A stretch of 64,000 bases of DNA, from contig CM037840.1 of assembly GCA_021234535.1 (NCBI GenBank), positions 8,685,094-8,749,093 of the forward strand, read 5' to 3'. Positions 9,861 through 20,378 of the stretch are shown one piece after another. The notes beneath the pieces are model-generated. The model ran no database searches. It had not been told where the DNA came from and saw only the letters and a list, made by a program, of their open reading frames with translations. Made by a program: the position numbers and the translations under genes. The DNA is from Stichopus chloronotus (lineage: Eukaryota; Echinodermata; Holothuroidea; Aspidochirotida; Stichopodidae). The first letter of the stretch is position 1. Each line of letters starts with the position of its first letter.

Positions 9861-12800
9861 CTGGGTTATTATGTAACCCGCTTCATTAAAATCCTCTTAA
9901 ATTAAATTTACTCTATCAGAATTGATGATGCAACAGGTGCTGACAAGGATTTTCGTCAACTCTTTTTACCTGCCATACGCGGCAACCGAATGTTTACACT
10001 CTGGTCCGCCACAAAATTCAGTTGGCTGAGTACAATTTGTTATGCTTAAAATGGGATTACTAAATACCATTTTCTGCAACCTGGTAAGTATTTTTGTGTT
10101 ATTTTGTGTTATTTTGGGGGGGTTTGTGTGCTACGCTCCAACCGATGGTGAAATTGTCTTAATCAAGTACTTTTTTTGGTCCCCTTTAAAATCCTTTGGA
10201 ATGAAATGTGTTCCTCACATCCATGGGCTGTTGGTTTCATTCGGCGCTTATGCTCCTTCGACTAGTCAATTATTCACATTTGGACACGACCCCCCTCCCA
10301 GTCGTTCAAAATTCTCTCTAAAGTAGTGCTTCATATCTTGAAAGGAAAATTACTAACAAAAATATCAAGGAAGTTCACGTAAGGACGTGACCCTAAAGAA
10401 AGAGAAGGTTGATGTAGGCATAAATCTCACTGTTTTCTGTGCCGAAAAAGGCTTACAAAGCTAAGCAGAACTAGAGTGTAAAGGATAAAGTACAAAGCAC
10501 TGGAAATTCGGTGATGTCACTGTAGTGGTGTCCCCTTCCTTAGTGGCAGTTTGTCAGCAAATACGCAATGTATGAATAACAATCGACCACAAGGTAGTCA
10601 GTACATTTAAAAACTGCATCACAAATTAATCAATCAATCAATTTTCATTCATTTACTAAAAAATGAAATTTTGGGACGTCAATTTGTCTTCACCTGAGTT
10701 GGGTATTTTTCAAACAATGGTATAAACTGGTTTTCTTTGCTTAAGTGTACATACCTAATCGTTTCAAATCTGCAATAGACACAACTTCAGAGTTATAACA
10801 TTTGTTACAATACATATACTTTACCATATTTTATACATATACCTGAGTAACGTTAGTGCCTAGGCTATAGACCCAGGACTATACAGTGGCTATTACCATT
10901 CGCGTTGCAACTTGGCATGTAATGTATTTACCACAGGAGCTGTGGGATAGGAGTTCGGTTAAGGTATTGGTACTCAATTACAGGCCAACGACAAAGCAGC
11001 ACTGGCACAGATGCAATTCACAATGCTGCCGTGCGAATATGCGTTGTGGGTAAATCAAACTACAAATAATTTAAAGAAACGATAGCACATGTTTGAAATA
11101 TTGTGAAATTGATTATCTAATCTTATAATATTCCCACCTAAATGATAAAGTATACCTTGAAAACGCGGGTAACCTACTTAATGTTACTTGGACATTATTG
11201 GCCTAAGTTAGGCCTAGGTTTACCATTAGCTATAACTGCTCTACACCACACTTCTTTGCTTCTCTTCGATGTATTGCTCTGTAGAATAACATTGCTAGGC
11301 TTAGCCTATCCTTGAGTAGGATCTGCTTCCATTTCCAATCCTCTAAATCCACACAATCATCTGTGATCGGCAATTTCTGTCCACAACTTTAAACCCGGAA
11401 TTTAACACTGCAACTTTCATAGATGTTAACACTTAAGCCTTTAGAAATACAACTATATAATTCCCCTTACAAATAGAAGTACTTCGTTTCGCCACATTAC
11501 TGTGAATAGTTAATAGTAAGTTGCGAGAAGACTGAAACATGACCCTAATGTGTGAGGACAACGTAAGTAACCAGGAAGACTGGAAAGTTTGGTCACCGTG
11601 AGAGCATGGAAAAATGATAGAATCGATCAATTTTGTAAAGATGTCATGTGACCTTCTCTCGTGGCAAGTTATAGTATGTACTATGACGGGCGACTCCAGG
11701 ATTCACTATGATACTGTAGCTTGAGGATTACGGAGCTTGCTTCTGTAAGTACACTTAAACTTGAAAACGCCGCATGTCTACAGGGCTGTTAATGTCACTT
11801 ATGAAAATTCTCCAACGCCTTTTTTCTTTCTTACTTCCTTATACAAAATTACGTACTCACTGAAGCTTGCGAATTTCAAGGAAAAAAATCTATAATTCAT
11901 TTCCAAGATTGTGCATTTATTGAAAAATATAACCTTGTTCCTTTTTTTTTTAAATTTTTCAAAAACAACAAAGGTTTAAAAGATTACACATCATTGCGCT
12001 TATCACATATGTTTTTTTTTTTTAAAAAAAGAAGAAGCAATTTCTCAGTTCCGTGACCTCTCGCTAGTGGCTAGTTTTTCATTTTCAATGGGATTTTACA
12101 AGCTAATACCTCACGTAAGGTCGTAAACCTCCAATTCCATATGCACAAATAATATGAATGTGAGCACCTGAGGAGTATTTGGGGTACTTCTCTGTCAGGG
12201 TTCTTTAATATGCACGTCAGGTCTATTCCAGAATGCACTGAGTAGAATTCCATGCATGGGCATCTAGTGGTTAGAGATGTCTAGCGATTAATTGATGGCG
12301 TTGGAAAGGAGGGACATGTGTCACACTTTTTTTGAATGAAGGAAGACACTACACATTGACCCCCCTAATTTAAATTCTTTTTGTGACTTGAAACTCAAGA
12401 AAGGAACAATTAAAGTATTTTATTCTCAGTATTTGAAGTCTAAATTTCCAAACATATATTCTAAAAGGAAAGTAGGACGCTTAAAAAAAATACAGAGCAA
12501 GTGAGAATAAATATGCCGTAATGTAATATGAGAGCAATTGTTATGCAAACATTTTCTCTGTGCTCTCAGAGGCGGCTTAACACAACTAGCGTGGGGACTC
12601 AATCCCAAATAAAAGGGGGGGGGGGGGAAGGGGACTAAAGGATTTACCTCCCCAATATTTGTTAAGTGCACAAAAAACAAGCTAAAAATAATAAAAGAAA
12701 AATAATAAATAAAAAGAGGATGCGGAATTTGTATCATCTCAACTATCTGGTATGTATTACCATTTTCTAAATCATGACAAGTATCCACGTCACTAATGCA

Positions 12801-14212
12801 ATTGCGAACTAGATTAAAGTGAAAAGAAGGATTAATGAAATCCTCGGATTTACTTGTGAATGTGGGAATTATTAACGAATCGTACAAACTGATGTCGAAT
12901 CATCACATCAGGAGATGAGATATACTTAGCCAATGAAGTCCAGTCCGAATTACTTTATTAATAGTGGTTACACGGTGCTGCAACCACATTTTGAGTTACA
13001 TCCTATGAAAATTGTGGCGGGTGCTTAGTCTACTTCCTTCATGTTCAATTTGCTTTTTCTTTCTGAATGTGCAAAATTAAATACATGAAGTCACGCAAAA
13101 ATTAAATGCATGACGTGAGAAACAAATGAAATGAGGGTGACGTAATTGCTTTTAACGTTTTGATTGCGTAACAGGTAGAATGTTTAATTATTTTGCGAGG
13201 ATTGTCTTTTGTTAGATTCACAAATTCTTATAGACTATTCCAAAATGGTAAATTGTTACAACAAACGTAAAGAAAAAGACCAGAATGAAACTATAGTCTT
13301 TGAAAGCAGTGCCGATATAAAAACAGCAAACAAAATGTAAACAATTAAGCAGAGATACAGTAAGATATGGAACATGGTTACACAACGTGGAGGGAAATTG
13401 ACAACAATGCGCAGTTTTGTATAATAAGCATATTGTATTAGATACACTGACGTTTAGGCTCAACGTTTCGCGATGTATTGTATGTGCGTGTGTGTGCATG
13501 TACTATATTGCAAATGGTCGGAAAGCCACAGACTATCGAGTACGATATACCCTAACTACTTTTCAATATCTAAAGTCTACGTCATGAATAAATAACACAC
13601 AAGCCACTAAAACATGACAAGAGCGATTTCCTAGTTTGTACTATCCTAAAATAAGAACGAACAAGAAAGTACACTACCGAACTACTGGTCCTCTGACATG
13701 AATGATCACATGTACACAAACGTAATAAAATGAATGAAAATATAAAGCCTGACGGTAACGAATATCTATCATACCCTTTTCACTAAATTTGTTTTCAATA
13801 ACCGATCTCAGATTACTTCAAGAAAGATAATAGGAGACCACAGATATAATAATTCAAAAATGTAATGATAAAAACCGATGTTGATAGTAGAATTTCCTTT
13901 TGCTCATCTAACGCCTTGCACATTAACTAGATATTAACGCATAGCGTAAAAGTGCAGACATTAGTAAAGCAACCCCGAAAAGAAAGCAACAACCCATTTC
14001 GAGTAAATGACAATGTTATTGCATCGAGTCATAGAAAGCATCTTTCTTGAAGTGGTATTGTCCCCCCAGTACCATTTTCGACGAAGATTGAGAAAAAAAA
14101 TGATTTGGTATCGCAACAGTTTTCATCAATAAAGGGAGCGCTGTTGCTACGAAAGAGAGAACCTTGATAAGCGTATGAAGTATTGAACGCATTGTATAAC
14201 CATTGTCATCAA
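9861..14212. other. Long stretch with no supported gene
   Basis: Nothing firm between the orphan exon and the 3' end of TRIM-A. There is a transposon-end-like sequence with a 13-base G run at 12567-12627 (begins cagaggcggcttaac). T- and A-rich runs lie around 11940-12030. The 153-codon minus frame at 12426-12887 is built from low-complexity DNA and includes the G run. Confidence 0.4.
12567..12627 (+). mobile_element. Transposon-terminus-like sequence with G tract
   Basis: The segment begins cagaggcggcttaac and runs into 13 G at 12615-12627. CAGAGGCGGCT-type starts are common in hAT-like element ends. No paired terminus or target duplication was identified. Confidence 0.3.
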
Positions 14213-16255
14213 TTAACCAGTTGAAAATATATGCTTGCTACTTTGTTCTACTAGATCTGCGATGTATAATTGTCCAGATTTGTATGTTGAGATGAGGAGT
14301 TTGTCATCTGTTTCCGTTTCTACCGTAGTCACAGTGCGAGCATCTCCGTCAACTGGAGCACTCGTCAACAGCTGGAGGCCGTCCTGGCTATACTCAAGAA
14401 GGACGCATCTATTCCGACCTGATGCGAATGCTTTCCACAGCAAGTAAATGAAATCTCTCTTATCTGTACATACACTGACGGGTCTCCAGTTTCCCTCTTT
14501 GAGTCGTGGAGAAGCAAGCCCATTTTTTACCTTGGCCTCACTTTCCTCTATCGATACAATATATGACCGTTTAGAAATCGTGTCGCAGACCAGAAGATTG
14601 CTTCCGTGAACTTCGAGGTCTATTAGTTCTTTAATTACGTTTGGTAGTGTTATGGTATGACTATAATTTAGCTGATCATCAAATACATACACAAATCTGC
14701 TGGAAGTACCTACAATGATATGATTCTTGACTGGGTCGAAAGCTACGCAAGTCACGCATCGACCCACTGGCCAATCACCAATGAAGTCACTGATATTCTT
14801 ACTGACGTACGAACCATTTCGAGTATCATATATACCGATTTCTTTTGCCCTACAAACAGTTGCCACTTTGAACTCCCAAAGTTTGGCACAATACCTATGG
14901 GGGGTGCTTGATTCATTCTGTATCTGATCACATCTTTGGATCTTTCCGTATTGGTTGAGGACCGTGATATGTGAGGTATTTTCCGAAACTTTTCCAGTTA
15001 TGGTTATATTTCCAGTCGTGTGTCCTGCCATGCCGGTGATCAACCAACCATTAGCTTTGATACCTTCTACATGGATGACAGATTTATTACCGCTAGATGC
15101 AACAGACAAGTCACCGCCTGTGACCGTGGGCATGGACATTTCCTTGAGACTCAAACATGATATGTCTATCATATCCGGTCTAGAGAATTCCCGTTTCATT
15201 TCCTTCACCAATGATGCACTTGCGGATTTAATATCCGGGATACACTGGACGTCTGTCCACTCGTCATTGGAGGCAAAAATGGAAGATGAAGTTGCCGTAA
15301 AGTTCTCATATCGTTTACAAACCTGTTCACAATGGTTGGATATTTCTCTGAGTTTACTTTTTTTCTGTTTGGTCAATGTCTCTAGTACGGTGTTGGCGTT
15401 CACTAGGTTAGAATCCAAATCCGAAAGGATTTTGTAAAGAGACCCTCCAATGCCATCGTACTTCATATTGACTTGCTTCAGTAGCGAGTCGTATTTTTCA
15501 TCTGCTGTCCTCTTCAGCTCTTCGTACTTTATTTTGACAATATTAATTTCCTCTTCCATTTTGATATCTAATTGATACCTATTATTGTGCCTCTCGCTCT
15601 CCACATCTGCAACCTCTCTCTCGCGTCCCACGTTATTCTTAGCTATTTCCTCCTCCGCACGTTTCACCTGCTCTTGATGAGAACGTTGCAGATCCTCTTT
15701 CTTCATTGCGGCAGCGTATGTAAGTTCTTCTTCCCAGCCTCTGCCTCTCTCCTTCAACTCGTTAAGATGACTCATGCGTGTTTTTATTTCGTCGAGAATC
15801 AGTCGTAATGATTCTCTTTCAATTCTCGACAATTCTTTCACATCATATAAGTCATGACCGTGATGGGATGTTTTGGTACAGGCTTCACAGATTGGTAAAT
15901 TTCCACAACTCCCACAGCAGATAAGGAAGGTTGTGGTACTTGAGCAACTAATGCACCGTTTGAGCTTAAAGTCCATATCTTCAACTGTATTTTGAGACTG
16001 TATGAATTCTATCATGCTCTTCATGTGAAAGTCTGTCTTAAATCCATCGACACCTTCGGTTGGTATTGCATATTGGTCTTTACACTGTGGACACTGAATT
16101 TTATTGAGACGACCTTTGTTAATTACTTTTTGCAGGCAATCTCTGCAATACCGATGGAGACATGGTAACAGTTTTGGCTCTTTGAATTGATCCAAACATA
16201 TGGAACATAAGAAAAAGTTTTCCTCCATTTCCTTGAGAGTCTTTGATGACGCCAT
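14213..16255 (-). CDS. TRIM-A: RING / chimeric B-box / coiled-coil / propeller E3 ligase
   Basis: 680 residues in one exon. Residues 17-58 form a C3HC4 RING (C17, C20, C32, H34, C37, C40, C55, C58), the E2-binding module of a ubiquitin ligase. Residues 101-134 form one B-box with ligands C101, C104, C114, C117, C123, C126, H131 and H134. Its first half (RCISC) matches B-box 1 of TRIM-B and its second half (GNLPICEACTKTSHHGHDL) matches B-box 2, so about 65 residues present in the paralogues are missing in frame. A charged coiled coil spans about 140-330, then WTDVQCIPD at about 335. A repeat-bearing C-terminal region (about 390-680) has the family motifs GIYDTRNGSY, VYVFDDQLNYSHTI and EYSQDG, and is predicted to be a propeller related to NHL/WD folds. 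The ATG lies 9 bases after a splice acceptor (16265-16266). The RING is expected to be functional. Confidence 0.93.
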   Translation of the reverse strand: MASSKTLKEMEENFFLCSICLDQFKEPKLLPCLHRYCRDCLQKVINKGRLNKIQCPQCKDQYAIPTEGVDGFKTDFHMKSMIEFIQSQNTVEDMDFKLKRCISCSSTTTFLICCGSCGNLPICEACTKTSHHGHDLYDVKELSRIERESLRLILDEIKTRMSHLNELKERGRGWEEELTYAAAMKKEDLQRSHQEQVKRAEEEIAKNNVGREREVADVESERHNNRYQLDIKMEEEINIVKIKYEELKRTADEKYDSLLKQVNMKYDGIGGSLYKILSDLDSNLVNANTVLETLTKQKKSKLREISNHCEQVCKRYENFTATSSSIFASNDEWTDVQCIPDIKSASASLVKEMKREFSRPDMIDISCLSLKEMSMPTVTGGDLSVASSGNKSVIHVEGIKANGWLITGMAGHTTGNITITGKVSENTSHITVLNQYGKIQRCDQIQNESSTPHRYCAKLWEFKVATVCRAKEIGIYDTRNGSYVSKNISDFIGDWPVGRCVTCVAFDPVKNHIIVGTSSRFVYVFDDQLNYSHTITLPNVIKELIDLEVHGSNLLVCDTISKRSYIVSIEESEAKVKNGLASPRLKEGNWRPVSVCTDKRDFIYLLWKAFASGRNRCVLLEYSQDGLQLLTSAPVDGDARTVTTVETETDDKLLISTYKSGQLYIADLVEQSSKHIFSTG

Positions 16256-16264
16256 TGGGATAAC
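16256..16264 (-). promoter_or_regulatory. 5' UTR tail and splice acceptor of TRIM-A
   Basis: On the minus strand ctttgtag precedes gttatccca and then the ATG. The acceptor AG is at 16265-16266, so the coding exon begins only 9 bases before the start codon, as in the paralogues. Confidence 0.55.
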
Positions 16265-17189
16265 CTACAAAGCAACAAATTGAAGTAAAAACGTGTATTT
16301 GCTCGGTATACTTGTATAATCATGCTACAAACCAGTCTAACATTAAATGTTATGACAAACCATTTCAAACATTTGGTATACCAACTCTAATTCTACCGTA
16401 TGTACTATAATAGCAAGTTCAAGTAATGAACCTATTCCTGGGTTTGGGTTGGGGGAAAATAGGACAAAATGAAAAGTCTTCCACTGGCACTAGTAATATG
16501 CATGGAACCACAAACAAGTTCCTTGTTGGCGTAACATACTCAGGCTACAGGTGATCTTATTTGAGCACCACCAATTCCATAATGGCACGTTCCTATGGTC
16601 TAGAATTAAAAAGAAATGTTTCAGTTAAATGAAACAGCTACTGATTCTTTGATTCTGCTCAAAGTTATGCTAAAAGAAGGCAAATCTTAGAGCAAAGGTG
16701 AATAGGTAGTACTTACCTTGATGTACTACTTAAGTTGTCTGTACATAGAGTATACTTCCAACGCAGCTGTACCTAATTATCGTCACAATGGTCTGATGCA
16801 CAATACACGATATGCACGATATATACCTTCCAATGTACACAGATTCATAAGCACGTGAACGTTGTTCATAGAGTTGGTTTATCATTAACAAATTCGATTT
16901 AACGTTTACGTTTATTATTAATACAAACAACTTGGTTTTTAGGCATCGAAGAAAATTCTTTGCAAAATCAAAGGTCGACAGTTGAGTGATGCAAGAAGTA
17001 AACCTTTCAACTCAGTCTGTCAACGATAGCATTCGGAATAATAAGAAAAACATCAAGGAGGTGATTGGACTGTACGTCCTGTGCGGTAAATAAATTCATA
17101 CATGTAAAGAAAGGCTATGGTTCGCTATATAAGCCAAACAACTGTCCTTCTGTAATATACACAATATCCTACAGTGGAATACTTTTCAG
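16265..17189. other. Upstream region of TRIM-A
   Basis: It presumably contains the 5' intron and the non-coding first exon and promoter of TRIM-A on the minus strand, but I cannot place them. No coding sequence or repeat stands out. Confidence 0.35.
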
Positions 17190-17429
17190 GATTTGAAATT
17201 GAGACATTATATGGACGAATGTCTTCAATGTGGTGGGACTTGTAATGTAGTGAGGCTTGAGCCTCAAAGAACATATCACAAAATTGCCAGGAGATCTTTG
17301 GCGGATGTTTGGGAATCCAGTGACATCACGGAATTAGGTGAGACTGTAAAATTACCTGGTGGGACATCTGAAACAACAGTCTTGATTGAGACAGGGGATC
17401 CAAGAGTATGCATTGTCCAACAGTTATAA
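17190..17429 (+). CDS. Orphan terminal-exon candidate
   Basis: A tacttttcag acceptor (AG at 17188-17189) is followed by 79 open codons in phase 0 ending in TAA. The peptide contains DECLQCGGTCNVVRLEP, RRSLADVWESSDITEL and ETGDPRVCIVQQL, which has a normal protein composition. I do not recognise the family. No upstream plus-strand exon was found. It could be the last exon of an unrecognised gene, or chance. Confidence 0.28.
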   Translation, partial: DLKLRHYMDECLQCGGTCNVVRLEPQRTYHKIARRSLADVWESSDITELGETVKLPGGTSETTVLIETGDPRVCIVQQL

Positions 17430-20378
17430 TTTATTGTCTTACTTCAGGTCTTGAATCCGACCTGACAGCTTTATGACAGGCGGCTGCCTAATTGTAGGAC
17501 TCCGCAAGCCCATCAAGCAGAGCCTCTATAAGGCAGGAAATAGAAAACACATTCCGTTTATTGTGATATTGCAACCTTAGGAAATTCCATTTGTAATCGT
17601 TTCGTTTCCTGAAGTTTGCTTCCCTTCTGACCAACAATCAACAATCTAACTTATGCATGCTTACATGCGAAAGTATCCATTTTGTTACGTACTGTTACAA
17701 AATGTTTATAAATGTAATCAACATTTGACTCCAACAGTTCTATGGATGCGTCATGTGTGAGTGGGTCAGTTTTGAAAGACTTAGGGAGTACAGCTAATGT
17801 TACGTATAAGGGTTGTTAAGTGGTACAGCAACTCTTAAAGTTAGAGAACTGTGGTTTCACAGCTGTTTCTGAGTGTTTTGCGATCATGGATAGCTCATGA
17901 ATGAAAAAGATGCACAAAATAAACCGACGGTATTGCAAAATAGTATAATACAAATTATGACACAACTTACCAGTTATCGGAATACTGATGTTATGAGAAC
18001 ATTGAAATAATGGACTTTTTTCTAACTTATGGACGGAGGGGGGGGGGGGGGCTTCTATTACTCAACCCAGTTAAAAATATGAGCTTAAAACCACCACAAA
18101 TTAATCATCCGTTGACACAAAGACACAAAGTTAACTTAAAATGGGTATGCACCAGAGCTTTATATTTACAGAGTTTGACCAATTGTCAATTTTTTTAAGT
18201 CATGTCAAATCTGTGGGCTCCATGCATATGTTAGTTTGAATTGAATCCGTACTCAATTTTATTGCTTCCCAGGAGGTTTATAAGCTATCTGGAAATGGTA
18301 ACAGAGGGGCATTTGTGTTCAATTACAATCAATGTGGCATATACGTCTATAGTTTTTATATTCCAGGAGACACAACATATGGGACCCAGATGGATACCAT
18401 ATGGGTACAACTAGACTTACAAATGGAACTGAGATGGACAAGCTACATGAGGCCCAGGTGGGATACCTGGAACCCGGATTTCATCGTAGACCCTTGCGGG
18501 ATCTATCTGGGGTATACATATGAATCAGTGCAGTATTATATCAATGATAGTTTGAAATAAAGTTTTCACTTGCAAGGTCACACGTTTATCTGTCATTCGT
18601 ATCGATCTTGACAATTCTATAAGTCGTATACTGTAATAGAGAGTAGACGCGATATGGTATTTGTCGTCTGCTACACTTTATATCGGAAGTCGCATGAGGC
18701 CCACATGGGATGACTGGACACCAGATTGCATCGTAGGTTAATGTGGGATTTACGTGGGCAATGTGGGGCGGCCATATGGACTACGTGTGGTCTATACATG
18801 GGAATCAGTGCAGTATTATATCATTCATATTTAAAAGAAAAAAGTGTTTGTGTAGTATTTTGTCTTGCAATTCTAAGGAATAACAGGTAAAACAAAGGAT
18901 GACTCTGTGTATCAGCAACCTGTTGAAAACTACTTTTTTTCTTAGAAGATTGAAAAGGGAAATGAGTAATTTGGTCTCAACGGGTATATATACAAACTTA
19001 TCACAAGAAAATGAATATGGATCACAATCCATTTACTCACCAACCGTAATAACAACGATATTTGCATGAAACCTGTGCACATTGCAACCAACATCCTGCA
19101 CACTGCTGACAAAAAAAAAATATGTCCAGGCAAATAACAAATCAAAGAATATAATTAAAACAACAGTTAGCGTTGCCTTCGCCCAATCAATTAAGTTGGG
19201 TTTTCAGTCTACCCAGGGAGCTGTTACTTAGATGAAGATAGAACGCTTTGACGTACATTTGCACCTCCAAGGTTAAAAGTTTCTCTGCCCTTTGTATCGT
19301 TGTTGACAATTCTTTAAGTCCTGTACTGGATTAGAAAGTAAACGCAATATGGTATTTGTCGTCTGTAGGAATAATTTTTGTACTGTCATTGTGTTTCGAG
19401 TTGTCAGGAAAAATAATAACTCTGAATAGGTGTCGTTCGGTGTCGCGTGCCACCTTACAACACTTTGGTTTTATGTCAAAACATGAAAACAATATATATC
19501 TATATACTTCAAGATATTTCTCATACACTTGTCTTATTATTAATAGGCTCCTCCGTTGCCATCACTCATAGAGGTAGAAGCTACAATTTATTCATTTATT
19601 TCAATGAAACAGTCGTTTCCAGTTTTACGCCTCTTGCTCTTCAAATGTTTTGTTGTGAAAACCTATACACCAAAGAATTGTGATGAGTCAGCTATTTGCT
19701 TAAAGATTGGTTGACTTAAACGATGTTGCTCTATGAATGATATTGAACTGGATAGTCAAAATAAAGGATGATTTTCTTTTCTTATTCTGTCTGTTACCGT
19801 TGTATTTTATTTGCGTTGCCTTAAATCTCAAATAGTTCTCCAACATAGAAAAATTTTTTGCTTCCTCGAAAGTTAGTACTCTTACTTTAAGTGTAATCTA
19901 TTTTCACTTAAAGTAATCTTACATTCTTAGGGGCACACACTCTCACTGCTTCTTCGCCCCAGATGTATTCAAAACCAAGTTTTTTGTTAACAGCAATTGT
20001 CCACTCCTTGCACAGTTTTATAAACAGCATCTGTTGCACTATAACTGCAGTATGGTTCTGCTACTATGTAATTACACTCTCTTACACATTTTCGCACATC
20101 TCCTTGAGAACTGTATTCTTGCTAGTTCTTGCTTTGTGATCTTATGATTGGTTATCTTCCCAAACGCACTGTACACGTTTTAACAGTATCGCTAATAAAA
20201 TTCATTGTAGAAGTACATCTAAACCTATCGTTACGAGCAATCTGACCTTTGTTCTTACGGTTGCTCTATTTGCGGAAAGAGGCCATACTCAATGAATTGC
20301 CTTAGTCACAAGAAAAAGTGTTTCGTCTCGGAGTGTGAGAAACAACAGAGTCGTGTCACACTTCGAGGTTGCCTTGAA
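17430..20378. other. Intergenic stretch between TRIM-B and TRIM-A
   Basis: It holds a 14-base G run (18038-18051) and the direct duplication at 18440-19370, described separately. A TTTATT, that is AATAAA on the minus strand, lies near 19806 about 570 bases past the TRIM-B stop and could be its poly(A) signal. No other gene is visible. Confidence 0.4.
18440..19370. repeat. Diverged direct duplication, interrupted
   Basis: Copy 1 (about 18440-18682) contains catgaggcccaggtggga, gaatcagtgcagtattatat, then ttgacaattctataagtc and gatatggtatttgtcgtctg. Copy 2 has the first part at about 18690-18835 and the second part at about 19250-19370, separated by roughly 420 bases of unrelated sequence. The 81-codon frame at 18315-18560 is read from this repeat and is probably not a gene. 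Confidence 0.55.

Noticed and set aside
12426..12887. 153-codon minus-strand frame
   Set aside because: It crosses a G run and A/T-rich low-complexity DNA, has no splice or family support, and overlaps a transposon-end-like sequence.
14955..15437. 160-codon plus-strand frame inside TRIM-A
   Set aside because: It is antisense to the coiled coil and linker of TRIM-A and reads no recognisable protein. The same holds for the plus-strand frames at 15572-15808, 21124-21888 and 30501-30788, and for the minus frame at 58117-58470.
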